Below, piece after piece: positions 36,430-46,541 of a DNA stretch of 46,541 nt. The stretch's first letter is position 1. The number at the start of each line of letters is the position of its first letter. Where the stretch lies: NCBI GenBank assembly GCA_030141605.1, contig JAQGDQ010001334.1:1-46541 (forward strand), written 5' to 3'. A program made the position numbers and the translations under genes. The DNA is from Tubiluchus corallicola (lineage: Eukaryota > Priapulida > Priapulimorpha > Priapulimorphida > Tubiluchidae). Under the pieces are notes generated by a model that was not told the origin of the DNA, ran no database searches, and saw only the letters and a list, made by a program, of their open reading frames with translations.

Positions 36430-36905
36430 TGCTTAATATGTGTTACTAACTGGATAGAATGACCAATTGGTAGTTGAGGTGCTCCTATTAGTACAAACCT
36501 AAGTCCTGTGACAAGTTGGCATTGATGTATAAGGGTTCCAAGGACGAAAAGTGGCTTCAAACCATTGCACTATATTGTTTATGCTATAATTATTTTTATA
36601 CTTGGTTTTTCACAAGTCTTGTGAAATTTTTTTATAATAGCCTAATGATGTTTCAAGGTTTAATTTTAAGACATCCGCTTTGTTTTCACTAGCTCAATCT
36701 TCTAAAATTTTTATCTTCATCAGCTTCAGTCTTAGTTGCCTGTACAGCTAAAGTTCCAACCATAGTGCTAAATGAAGAATGTTCATGAGCATTAATATAA
36801 AATTTTATCAACAAATTGTCAAAACATTTCTTTGCAGAATTGGAGAACATTCTTTGCAGAACACATAGTGCCGCCAGAAAGAAAATTACTGCAAATTAAA
36901 TCCAA
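36430..36905 (+). repeat. Repeat family C, copy 2
   Basis: Counterpart of 21885-22370 inside the segmental duplication. It has a small deletion near 36850 and no coding frame. Confidence 0.55.
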
Positions 36906-37257
36906 AATTTTGTTTACATAAAAGACTAAGGGTAATAAGCTGCCCCTCATCAGGTAGCATCTGGCACCAGAAATTATTATTTGGCCACATTTTTTTAAGG
37001 CAGTTATGGCGGCAGGGTGGTCTGACGAGTTGTCTCTAGAAGAGTTGTCCTTGATTATTCTTGGGCATTGATTCAGAATGTTTTGATGATGCTCAGCAAA
37101 GAAGATTGCCACGTTTATATTGCATATCCATAAGAAATATACCTTAGTTGAGATAATGCAATACACATAACCCCACTTTTGTGTGAGACATATAATTAAA
37201 GATGTCTGAACTTTTTTTTTGAGTAAGTAAGACTTAGTTAACATCAGAATACTTTAG

Positions 37258-38138
37258 CAAGAACATTTACCTTTCAAATATAAAATTAAAGAAGCAGCAA
37301 TCGGTGAACAAAGTGCTATTGACGATACTGCTTTAGATGCACGAATTTTCTAGTCTTGTTTTAAAGAAATCTAGAATTCCTCTAGGAACATTGTCATCGT
37401 TAAAAAATTAATTTGCAAGGCTGTTACAAACACTGATTGTGCTTTATGTCTTTCATTTTGCCTCAAATTATAGACGCCTATTGTTTCCTTAATATTTCCT
37501 ATGAGCTTTGCATTAATGACGTGCAAACAGGCATAATAAACGCTTGATAGCACTTTGCGCATGCTTTCGATAGTGCATATTGACATGTTGCACAATGTGT
37601 TTCATACGCTAATTACATTAAATTTAACAGCCTACGTAATAAGTATAATACTTGTATCTTCCTTTCTTTCAAACGATGCTTGTCTTGATACAGAATCCTT
37701 TCTTATCTAGCAGAAACAGCAAACTGATTATAAAATGCTGCTGTACAAATGACTGTTATTTTAAACAGTCAATTGAAAAGTGGTAGTATAATAGCATCAC
37801 TTGACATTTTGTTCAGAAATTAACTAACAATTCCTCTTTCCATGCAGCTAATTGCAATGACGATAGTTTAAATAATGCAATTCTAATTAAATTTATGAAA
37901 AAGTTCTTAAATTTTAGGGCGCAATTGGTTCTGGTAGAGAAGTATGTGCCATATTTATGTAATTTGGCGAAATTGTGAGATGCTGTCACCAATTGTGAAG
38001 CTAATAAATTGTGGATATTATCCCAATCGAAAATCGTCTAATATGGCCACCATTTTTAACATAGTCAATAATATATGGTTGTTACAAGTTTTAAAAAGCC
38101 ATATCTTTGCTGTTTAAAAGCATATGATAACTTTGGTG
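37258..38138. other. 880-bp segment present only in copy 2
   Basis: Copy 1 jumps from the equivalent of 37257 to the equivalent of 38139, with a shared TGGTGTCTAAG at the right edge. The right part (from about 38030) is foldback-family sequence with its start missing in copy 1, so a deletion in copy 1 is more likely than an insertion here. A 74-codon minus-strand frame (37595-37371) has no recognisable domain. Confidence 0.5.
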
Positions 38139-38365
38139 GTGTCTAAGTAATTATCGGTTTTCAAGGTCAAGGAATCCATTTTGATAATTAAAAGCACCAG
38201 TGATCATCACCTGAGGATTTATGAAGCTGCCAAGATGACTGCTGCTGTGAAACAATTTTAACTATATTGCATGTTCTAACACAAATGCGTAAATTATAGT
38301 AACATACTTATAGATTTATGGCAGTGTTCAATATGGATGCCATGTTCAAGATGGTGAAAAGTGAA
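38030..38365 (+). repeat. Foldback-family relic in copy 2
   Basis: TAATATGGCCACCATTTTTAA, AAGCCATATCTTT, GGTGTCTAAG, TTCAAGGTCAAGGAATCC and TTCAAGATGGTGAAAAG occur in the order of a foldback arm. The relic is diverged and single-armed. Confidence 0.55.
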
Positions 38366-38426
38366 AAAATGCCAGTAACTAACTTACAAAAATGAAAATC
38401 AGCAGCTCAATCAGCTTATGGTGGCA

Positions 38427-38436
38427 GAGAAAATGC

Positions 38437-38514
<78 letters not shown>
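38427..38514. repeat. AG dinucleotide microsatellite, copy 2
   Basis: An almost pure AG run of nearly 90 bp, longer than its counterpart at 23018-23074. Confidence 0.96.
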
Positions 38515-38517
<3 letters not shown>

Positions 38518-39687
38518 ATGAAGTTACTGGCTTTTACCATGAATGTTACTAGAACTGTATGATGCAAAATTTGGACAATAAAACAGTAAACTTAGTTGCT
38601 GCAAAAACAAATAGTGACATCGTCTCACTTTTGATTGCAAGTGTATATAGTTATTGTCAGTTAAGATTAATGTTAAGAGAAAATAACTGTCGTTTTCTGT
38701 TTAGCTACCTTAATTTTTTAATTGCCAGTTAGAGCCTAACTTAAAGATAGCAGCTGCATATAAAACAGTTTTTGTAGAGCGTTTTAACACTTTTACGCTA
38801 AAACAAAGCAACTCGAGTTCCAAAACACAGTAGACGTTTTTATGCATGTAAACTAAAAATAAAAAAGTAACAAAGTGAGAAGAAATAAACGTAAAAATAA
38901 AGCCCAGAAAAAGTGTGCAAAGGAGAAAAAATGCAAGAACAAAAATATTAACAAATAAAAAAACCCGAAAATAATGCCATGGGAAACAAAGAAATTGAAG
39001 TAATCTTTTTTCCATGAATTCACGAATAGCCTACATTATAGGAACTTGCTTATTTGTAAGAAATTTGTTGTGTTAGTGTTCTCAGAAACTAAAAGCTTTC
39101 GAGTTTTTTTTTTACAACTGATAATTTTCATATAATATTACATAATATCTTTCAGCAAACGATTTTTAAAAAAACTAGTTTTACACTGCAAGATTACTGA
39201 TCTGCATTTTTTCAGCCTTTTTACTCTTTCACACGGCTATCATTCATTCTCAGCACTACTTCCATACCATGTTAAGCTCGTATATATTCGAGCTGAATCA
39301 TAAGTAGTTTCTGTTAAATGAAAATTTTCATATGCTATTTTATAGAATGGATTATTTTGACTATTTAAGATTATGTCCTGTTTTGCTTTAAATGTTTTTG
39401 CTTGACGGTCAGACGTACCTGTTATAAAAGAAGCTTGCAGGCCAACATAAATTGCACACAAAGCAATAACTACAAGTAAAAGCAGCAGTTCTGATCTAAT
39501 TCTTTTAAACTTCTCAGCAGCAATACTTGTATTTTACTGTTTTAGATTCGATTGTCTGACGTCAAAAAGGAAAATTGACTAAAAGAACGTGACAGTAACA
39601 CCAGGACAGAGTTGCGTTCAGAACGTGTCACTGATGCTTGACCTGGATCGTTTATCACAGAGCAACATAAAAATTACAGGATCAAAG

Positions 39688-41684
39688 GCAACTAGTCAGT
39701 GAGCTGAATACGCGAACGCGTGGCCCTGCACTCTAACAGAATTTAATTTATATCGAGTTTAGATGGTCATCAACAGATTATATGTCATTTTCTCCAACCG
39801 GAACTCAAGAAAATTTGAAGACCTCGGGGAAAATGCATTGACGTGTCATGCAGAATAGCAAGTCAATTTACTTTTACAGGTTCTGTCAAATAAGATCCAT
39901 TGCGATGTACCATTCACAAGGCAGGTGAAAGAATCTAACTGGAATAAAAAAAGTTAAAAAAAGAATAAATTTTGTTGTTTTGTTAAGAATGCATTACTAA
40001 CATGTTACATTATATAAAAGATTTTACATTACAAACCACGATAAAAATCGTTAGTAACTTTTCCATTTATTTTTTTCATTGTTGTTTTTTGAAAACGTTA
40101 AAGATCTGAGTTTTTTACAATTGCAATTGTGTTGACACTAGTATTGACTGCAGTGTTACAATCACTCCAAGGCATTTCAAAAAAATCTGTTTTGTAGAGG
40201 CGTTGCCTCGATTCTCTGTTTTCTGTTCTCTCTTTATACCGTTTCATTCTCAGGCTGATTTGGGCTGTTCATCTCAAAAAAGAGTTTCATACACATGTGC
40301 ACGTTGCTGAGACGCAGGGCAAAGGCTACAGATACTGTGGGGCCCCAACAATAACAAAAGCATGAATGTTGGATTTTTCCGATTTGGAATGAATTTATTC
40401 ATGTTCTACGTCCTAGACGGGCAAGTGAAACACAACAAAAGGAGAAGAGATTTTCAGATATTTACAAAGTTAAAATGAGATTTTGAAATATTAAATATAA
40501 TAAATACAAATTACAATAAATTACAAAGCAAATATTAATTTTGTCACAGGAGATGTGGCCTTGAGCATTGCAAGCAGGATTGTCAGTGTGGCAGTGATGG
40601 CACTGACGAAGTACCTTGCCTTGCTCTGACGCTCATTTATGAGACATAGCAGCATAGAATTGGGAACGAGTCTGGCTTGTGCTCGCCAGAAAGAAAAACA
40701 CTGCTATGTAAACTCGAAATTTTGCTACCCCACGTACAGTACGTGGCACTCGTGTTTTGTAAAAAAATGCATGAATACTAGTTTTCAAAAACTCATGGTA
40801 TTGTTGCATAACAAATTGTAAAATATTTAATAATAATAAATATAAAAAATACTACTAGTTTGGTAATTTTTTAGTTGCGGGCATCAAAAAAATGTGAGAA
40901 AAACACATGGCTGGGGTAACTTTTTATCCCACCTTGGTAGGTAAAGAGTTAATAACATGGCGTCCCAAATTTAACATTTTACTAAGTGTTTTGCTATACA
41001 TCAAACCTCTATATTTCGTACTTCAAACTTTTCTAACGCGAAATTAATATGGCTGTCCTAAGAAAGGTGTGTTCGACTTGCAATTGCACTGCAAACATGT
41101 TATGTTAGCTCAAGCTAAAATAACTTTAGCAGAATAAACATAAATGTTTACCTTTCAAAAAATGTAATACAAATGGGAACTTTGCAACCTCATTGCACAT
41201 ATCCGAGCACCAAATTTCGGAATCGCTTTTTTGTAGTATTTATTGTCGAAGTTGCTTTTGATGAGGTGCTATTATTTCTTTCGGGGTGCAATTTGGCTTG
41301 GTGTACTAAATATATTGTGCATTTCATAATACAACAGTTATTATTACAAAATAACGCATGTGCCACACTGTAAGTGCTGTGCTGACAAAAATGAGAATTT
41401 GGTAAGAGCAAAATCAATAATTTTTTCATGGGCAACATGAATTTCACTGACTGTCATTAAAACATTGGCAGTCAACAAAAATAATTAGCATAATGGCTAT
41501 AGTATAAATTGAAAATGCTTTTATTAGTGGAGGCAAATTAATAATTTTTAACAACTAATTAATAAGTGGGGAAACGGAAAGACATATAAAATTAAAATTT
41601 ATTTAAGCTCTATGTTCAACTATTTAACCCTTTACCGACCATGTGTTTTTATAACATGGTAAATGCCAATTTAGTTAACACCAT
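39688..41684. other. Unique AT-rich region without recognised gene
   Basis: No splice-supported gene or known domain was found. A short hairpin palindrome CCACGTAC-A-GTACGTGG lies at 40730-40746. A frame near 40545-40640 reads with many cysteines after an acceptor-like CACAG, but it is too short to name. Opposing open frames at 41173-41447 overlap on both strands and show no family resemblance. Confidence 0.4.
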
Positions 41685-42190
41685 GAATGTCTGGCTTAAC
41701 ATGTGTTACTAGCTGGATAAAATGATCAACTGGCGTCGAGCTGCTATATTAGTACCAAACCAAGTTTTGGGGCAAGTTGGGATAGATATGAGGGCAGCAA
41801 GCAGAAAAAAATGCGATCCACTATATTGTTTATGCATGTTGTCAAGTCTTGTTGTAATTCTTCTAACGATACAGAGATTCGTTATCGATTGATTAATTCA
41901 GAGACATTCATTTCGCCTTCACTTATAAAATTTTATAAAATTTTATCTTCATCAGTTTCAAACTTAATCATAGTTTAATCATACTCAAACTTTTCAAACT
42001 TAACGTATAACGAAAGTTCCCGCCATGTTACTAAATAAAGAATGTCTAGAAATACGAAATTTCTTCAGCAGTTTGTTAGAAAAATCAAAAATCATTTTAC
42101 AGAGGTATATGCTGCAAAGGTGGATTTGCAACACTTCTCTGTTGTCTAGGTGAACATATGGTGTTGCCTGAAACAAAAATGCTGCAATAT
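41685..42190 (+). repeat. Repeat family C, copy 3 (old)
   Basis: This is the distant homologue of 21885-22370 and 36430-36905. Common blocks are TGTGTTACTAGCTGGATA, CACTATATTGTTTATG, TTATCTTCATCAG, CATGTTACTAAAT and the AAATAAAGAATG block. It is more diverged than the other two are from each other, so it predates the segmental duplication. Confidence 0.55.
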
Positions 42191-42285
42191 AAACTCCAAA
42201 AATTGGAATTTATTTTGGAATTTCTGAAGAAATAAAATTTATATCCTAACTGCTTCTTGTATGATAACAAATTTACAGAACTTTC

Positions 42286-42780
42286 TTATATGTACAATCT
42301 ATAACACAGTAGAACAACGCAGGTGAGAACAACGCTTGGAACAGCCGCGAAATTTTTCAAACTCAAAGACAATGGATGTTCCAAATAGCGTGCAGCACAG
42401 GGGTTAGAAGAAGAACTTCGAAATACACCCCTTCCGTTTCGTCCAGTATACATCTCTCTTAAAGAAACCACCAAAACTTTGTAGACTGTTTCGTCCTCTT
42501 TCCGAGAGGATGCAAGTGTTATCAACAGGTTTCCAACGCTGCAGTTCTGAGCGTATAGGTCTGGGAAACCCCTGGTATGGGACACCTCAAATTTGAAAAA
42601 CACCTATAACACCGACAGTCGTCCGGGCTTTCCAACCATTATAATAAACCTATTCAGCCATTGTTCGCTACTGCCACAACAATGAAATTTGTGAAAGAGA
42701 ACAATGAGTTCTTTGATTTCTCCCCTAGTTACTAACTGCAATGTTTGAGTAGCGATTTTCCGAAAAATATCATAACATTG
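42286..42780 (-). other. Possible coding remnant, unrecognised
   Basis: On the minus strand a frame from about 42780 to 42607 (ending VGKPGRLSVL, stop) is followed in another frame by 42603-42286, about 100 codons with a balanced amino-acid composition (for example PDLYAQNCSVGNLLITLASS). The composition is less AT-rich than the surroundings. The two frames could be one coding sequence split by a frameshift, or an exon chain. I see no domain, signal or splice evidence strong enough to name it, and chance remains possible. Confidence 0.25.
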
Positions 42781-42841
42781 GAAGACGTCTGAAAGATTAA
42801 TTATGACTAGCCAAACCCCACAAAAAGAATTTTGTGCACAA

Positions 42842-43500
42842 ATCAACACACAACCCACACCACACCACTCCACCTCATCACACCACACTGCACCACACCA
42901 TACCACTCCACCTCATCGCACCACACTGCATCACACAATACCACCACACCGCACCACACCACACCATAGCACCTACACACCACACCACCCACACCATACC
43001 ACTCCACCACATCACACCACACCATACCACTGCACCACCCACCCGCCTACACACCACACCATACCACTCCACCACATCACACCACATCGCACCACACCAT
43101 ACCACTGCAGCACACCGCACCACCCACACACCACACCACCCACACCATACCACTCCACCACATCACACCACACCGCACCACACCATACCACTGCAGCACA
43201 CCGCACCACCCACACACCACACCACACCACCCACACCATACGACTCCACCACATCAAACCACACTGCACCACACCGCACCACCCACACACCACACCACAC
43301 CACCCACACCATAATACTCCACCACATCACACCGCACTGCACCACACCATAACACCACACTGCACCACAACACCCACCCACACACCACGCCACCCACTCC
43401 ATACCACACTACCCACACCACACCCCACACACCCTATCACCCCACCACACCATCCATAGCACAACACACAAAGCACACCACCACCACACCACATCAAATC
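42842..43500. repeat. CACACC/CATACC/CTCCAC minisatellite in unit 1
   Basis: About 650 bp of C- and A-rich repeats, mixing CCACACCATACCACTCCAC, CATCACACCACACTGCACCA and CCACCCACACACCACAC blocks. The plus strand has very few G residues. Long apparent His/Thr/Pro or Val/Trp/Cys frames here are repeat artefacts. Confidence 0.95.
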
Positions 43501-43914
43501 CACCACCTCACGTGGTGATCATGATGTTGATGATGATGATGATGATGGTGGCAACGATGACGACACCTATAGCACAAGCACCAACAGCACAGCATTACAA
43601 CAAAACCATTCCAAACATTTTTCACAAAGTTGAAACTATGTGCTATAATATAATAAATAGCAAAAACCACGTGTAATCAATAATACGCGAACATCCTACC
43701 TAGTCCACATTTATAACACAAAGCCCGTAACATCGTGTCTACTGTTTGTTTAACTAACGCAAAGCCTGTAGCAGCTTTTTGCTGAATTAAAGCTATAAGA
43801 TTATAGCAGAGTACAATGGATGACGTCACAACAATGCCTTTGCGTCAGCCGTTTTCTAAGTGAAAATTGCCGAAAATGGAACTCCTAACTAACTCGCCAA
43901 TACTCCTCTCGGTG

Positions 43915-44390
43915 GACCTGCCCTAACATATATCCCACATCATCGTGTAGCCCCGTTCTTGCTCTTTCTAAAGAGCCATATATCTCTTTCCGAGAGTCCC
44001 ACCAGGCGCCGCTAGAACGTTTTTCCCGCAGGCTGTTTGATCAAAATTTCGAAAAAATCGCGAGTTGGGTACGGAAAAACGCCCGTTACGGGACCCCGTG
44101 GCCCTCTTGGGAATTCTAAATAGGCCTATGACACCCACCGCTGAACGGGCTATCTATCCATACCCAGCACCCCCCTCGGCCCGTTCCCGTTCTCTACATC
44201 TCAGCCGTATAACTTTTGCAAAAAACGGCCGAAAAATGGCCATTTTTGGAGGTTTTTCGCCCCCCGTTCCTCGCGGTGGGCCCAATTCGAAAAATAAACC
44301 CCCAATGAGACGACACTAGATCGAGACCTTTCGTTTGATATATAGATCGCCGCAAATGGTGCCCTCGTCCGGGCTGTAGCCTCGAATCTT
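43915..44390. other. GC-rich module of Helitron-like unit 1
   Basis: It stands out from the AT-rich background, with strings such as TTTCGAAAAAATCGCGAG, CTATCTATCCATACCC and AAACGGCCGAAAAATGGCCA. It is repeated with a few per cent of changes in unit 2. A stop-free frame of about 84 codons begins at TTG, not ATG. Most differences between the copies change amino acids, so coding is not supported. Confidence 0.6.
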
Positions 44391-44437
44391 ATATATATAT
44401 AAATAAATATATATACCAAGAATATTAATATAAGAGA

Positions 44438-46204
44438 CTAGCCAAACCCCGCAAAAAGAATTTTGTGCACAAATCAACACACAACCCACACCACACCACT
44501 CCACCTCATCACACCACACTGCACCACACCATACCACTCCACCTCATCGCACCACACCATACCACCTACACCATAATACTCCACCACATCACACCGCACA
44601 GCACCACACCATAACACCACACTGCACCACACCACCCACCCACCTACACACCACACCACCCACACCATGCGACTCCACCACATCACACCGCACCACTGCA
44701 GCACACCGCACCACCCACACACCACACCACACCACCCACACCATACGACTCCACCACATCACACCACACTGCACCACACCATACCACTCCACCACATCAC
44801 ACCACACTGCACCACACCATACCACTGCACCACCCACGCACCACACCACACCACCCACACCATAATACTCCACCACATCACACCGCACAGCACCACACCA
44901 CCCACCCACCCACCCACCACACCACACCACCCACACCATACCACTCCACCACACCACACCGCACCACACCATACCACTGCAGCACACCGCACCACCCACA
45001 CACTACACCACCCACACCATACGACTCCACCACATCACACCACACTGCACCACACCATACCACTGCACTGCACCACCCACACCATAATACTCCACCACAT
45101 CACACCGCACTGCACCACAACACCCACCCACCCACACACCACGCTACCCACTCCATACCACACTACCCACACCACACCCCACACACCCTATCACCCCACC
45201 ACACCATCCATAACACAACACACAAAGCACACCACCACCACTCCACATCAAATCCACCACCTCATGTGGTGATCATGATGTTGATGATGATGATGGTGGT
45301 GGTGGCAACGATGACGACACCTATAGCACAAGCACCAACAGCACAGCATTACAACAAAACCATTCCAAACATTTTTCACAAAGTTGAAACTATGTGCTAT
45401 AATATAATAAATAGCAAAGGCCCCGCAAAAGATTTTGCGTAAAAAACCACGTATAATCAATAACACGCGAACATTCTACCTAGTCCTCATTTTTAACACA
45501 AAGCCCGTAGCAGCTTTTACTGAATTACAGCAGCGTAGCAGCTTTTTGCTGAATTAAAGCTATAAGATTATAGACAGAATACAATGGAGGACGTCAGCAC
45601 AATGCCTTTGCGTCACCAGTTTTCTAAGCGAAAATTGTCGAAAATGGAACCTCTAATTAACTCGCCAGTACTCCTCTCGGTGGACGTGTCCTAAAATATA
45701 GCCTACATCATCGTGTAGCCCCGTTCTTCGTCTTTCTAAAGAGCTATATATCTCCTTCCGAGAGTCCCACCAGGCGCCGCTAGAACGTTTTTTCCGCATG
45801 CTGTTTGATCAAAATTTCGAAAAAATCGCGAGTTGGCTCCGGGAAAACGCCCGTTGCGGGACGCCGTGGCCCTCTCGCGAATTCTAAATAGGCCTATGAC
45901 ACCCATCGCTGAACGGGCTATCTATCCATACCCAAAACCACCCTCGGCCCATTCCCGTTCTCTACATCTCAGGCGTATAACTTTTGCAAAAAACGGCCGA
46001 AAAATGGCCATTTTTGGAGGTTTTTCGCCCCCCGTTCCTCGCGGTGGGCCCGATTCGAAAAATAAACCCCCAATGAGACGACACTAGATCGAGACCTTTC
46101 TTTTGATATATAGATCGCCGCAAATGGTGCCCTCGCCCGGGCTGTAGCCTCGAATCTTATATATAAATAAATATATTAAGATACCAAGAATATTAATATA
46201 AGAG
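44438..46204 (-). mobile_element. Non-autonomous Helitron-like element, tandem unit 2
   Basis: Same architecture and orientation as unit 1: CTAG terminus at 44438, hairpin, longer CACACC minisatellite (about 44480-45260), GATGAT run (45280-45325), linker, GC-rich module (about 45665-46160), and end at TATTAATATAAGAG (46204). Its 5' start reads CTCTTATATT after an A, differing by one base from the TC start of unit 1. It holds a 26-bp extra segment (about 45419-45444) with the palindrome CGCAAAAGATTTTGCG, absent from unit 1. The clean unit 1/unit 2 junction (CTAG joined to TC on the minus strand) fits rolling-circle tandem formation. Confidence 0.65.
44480..45260. repeat. CACACC-type minisatellite in unit 2
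   Basis: Same repeat vocabulary as 42842-43500 but longer and in a different order of sub-blocks, so the arrays have rearranged since the units separated. No gene. Confidence 0.95.
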
Positions 46205-46329
46205 TATAGATGTCAGAATGAACAGAGTGCAGCTATCATCATCGTGCAATGTCAAAGCGGAAAGATCAGAAGTGATGCAGTGGTATTTTGTGCGAGGCAT
46301 ATGAGATTAGTGACTAGTAAAAACCAGAC

Positions 46330-46541
46330 AGTGAGAGAGTGATTGAGCGAGTGAGTGAGTGAGTGAGTGAGTGAGTGAGTGAGTGAGTGAGTGAGTGAGT
46401 GAGTGAGTGAGTGCGTACATGCGTGCATAAGCGAGCGAGTGAGCAAGTGAGTGAGTGAGTGAATGTGTGAGTGAGTGAGTGAGTGTGCGAGTGAGTGAGT
46501 GAGTGTGTGAGTGAGTGAGTAAGTAGGCAAGTAAGTAAATA
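46330..46541. repeat. GTGA tetranucleotide microsatellite at window end
   Basis: A GTGA/GAGT run with GCGA, GTGT and AAGT variants continues to the end of the window. The 92-codon HSLT-repeat frame on the minus strand is an artefact. Confidence 0.96.

Larger units (their letters stand above)
42807..44437 (-). mobile_element. Non-autonomous Helitron-like element, tandem unit 1
   Basis: Read on the minus strand, the unit starts TCTCTTATATTAATATTC (from 44437) and ends with a CACAAAA-TTCT-TTTTGTG hairpin, GGGGTTTGG and CTAG at 42807, followed by host T. TC at the 5' end, a 3' hairpin about 9 nt before CTRR, and an A/T target are Helitron hallmarks. Plus-strand order is terminus, CACACC minisatellite (42842-43500), GATGAT run (43521-43560), linker, GC-rich module (about 43915-44390), AT-rich start. 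It has no Rep/helicase coding sequence. It abuts unit 2 directly. Confidence 0.65.

Noticed and set aside
40545-40640. Cysteine-rich frame with CGSDGTDEVPC, reminiscent of an LDL-receptor class A end
   Set aside because: Only part of the cysteine pattern fits, the acidic calcium motif is incomplete, and no flanking exon was found.
42803-43459. Long open frame of over 200 codons rich in His, Thr and Pro, plus opposing Val/Trp/Cys frames (also 44667-45272)
   Set aside because: These are all translations of the CACACC minisatellite. The repeat has almost no stop codons in several frames on both strands, so openness carries no information.
44065-44319. 84-codon frame conserved in both Helitron-like units (second copy 45833-46087)
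   Set aside because: It starts at TTG, not ATG, and most differences between the copies are amino-acid changes. There is no sign of protein constraint.

Overview
This is an AT-rich, intron-bearing, repeat-dense stretch of animal nuclear DNA. It has spliced genes with GT-AG introns, long microsatellites, LINE and Helitron-like debris, and no bacterial gene layout. The genes found encode secreted C-type lectins. That fits an invertebrate metazoan, but I cannot fix the phylum from the sequence.

Layout. (a) 1-14.4 kb holds no convincing gene. It is filled by a family of large foldback (inverted-repeat) elements at 2545-4963, 5102-8421, about 8740-9950 and 12075-14335. Two diverged copies of another dispersed repeat (about 1480-2330 and 11060-11900), a worn Helitron-like end (10216) and an AAT microsatellite lie around them. 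(b) 14377-25978 and 26931-39687 are two direct copies of one segmental duplication, about 11.6 and 12.8 kb. Each carries a three-exon, minus-strand gene for a 176-residue secreted C-type lectin. The right copy (32461-35022) is intact. The left copy (17264-19596) has a TGA in place of a conserved Trp codon and looks pseudogenised. The copies also differ by several clean insertions or deletions, which hold a TIR element, a 36/72-bp satellite, a LINE 3' fragment and a long compound microsatellite. (c) 39688-42806 is mostly unique DNA with one old repeat copy and one possible coding remnant. (d) 42807-46204 is two head-to-tail copies of a 1.6-1.8 kb element with Helitron-like ends (minus orientation), an internal CACACC-type minisatellite, GATGAT runs and a GC-rich module. 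(e) The window ends in a GTGA microsatellite.

Main points. The two lectin genes differ by about 3% in the signal exon, 9.5% in exon 2 and 19% in the sugar-binding exon 3, while the introns and flanks I compared differ by about 2-6%. Most exon changes alter amino acids. This suggests diversifying selection on the recognition surface, followed by loss of one copy. The foldback family carries repeated AAAATGGCGG/AAGATGGC doublets that resemble YY1 sites, inside arms of about 1.6 kb. All identity figures were counted by eye.
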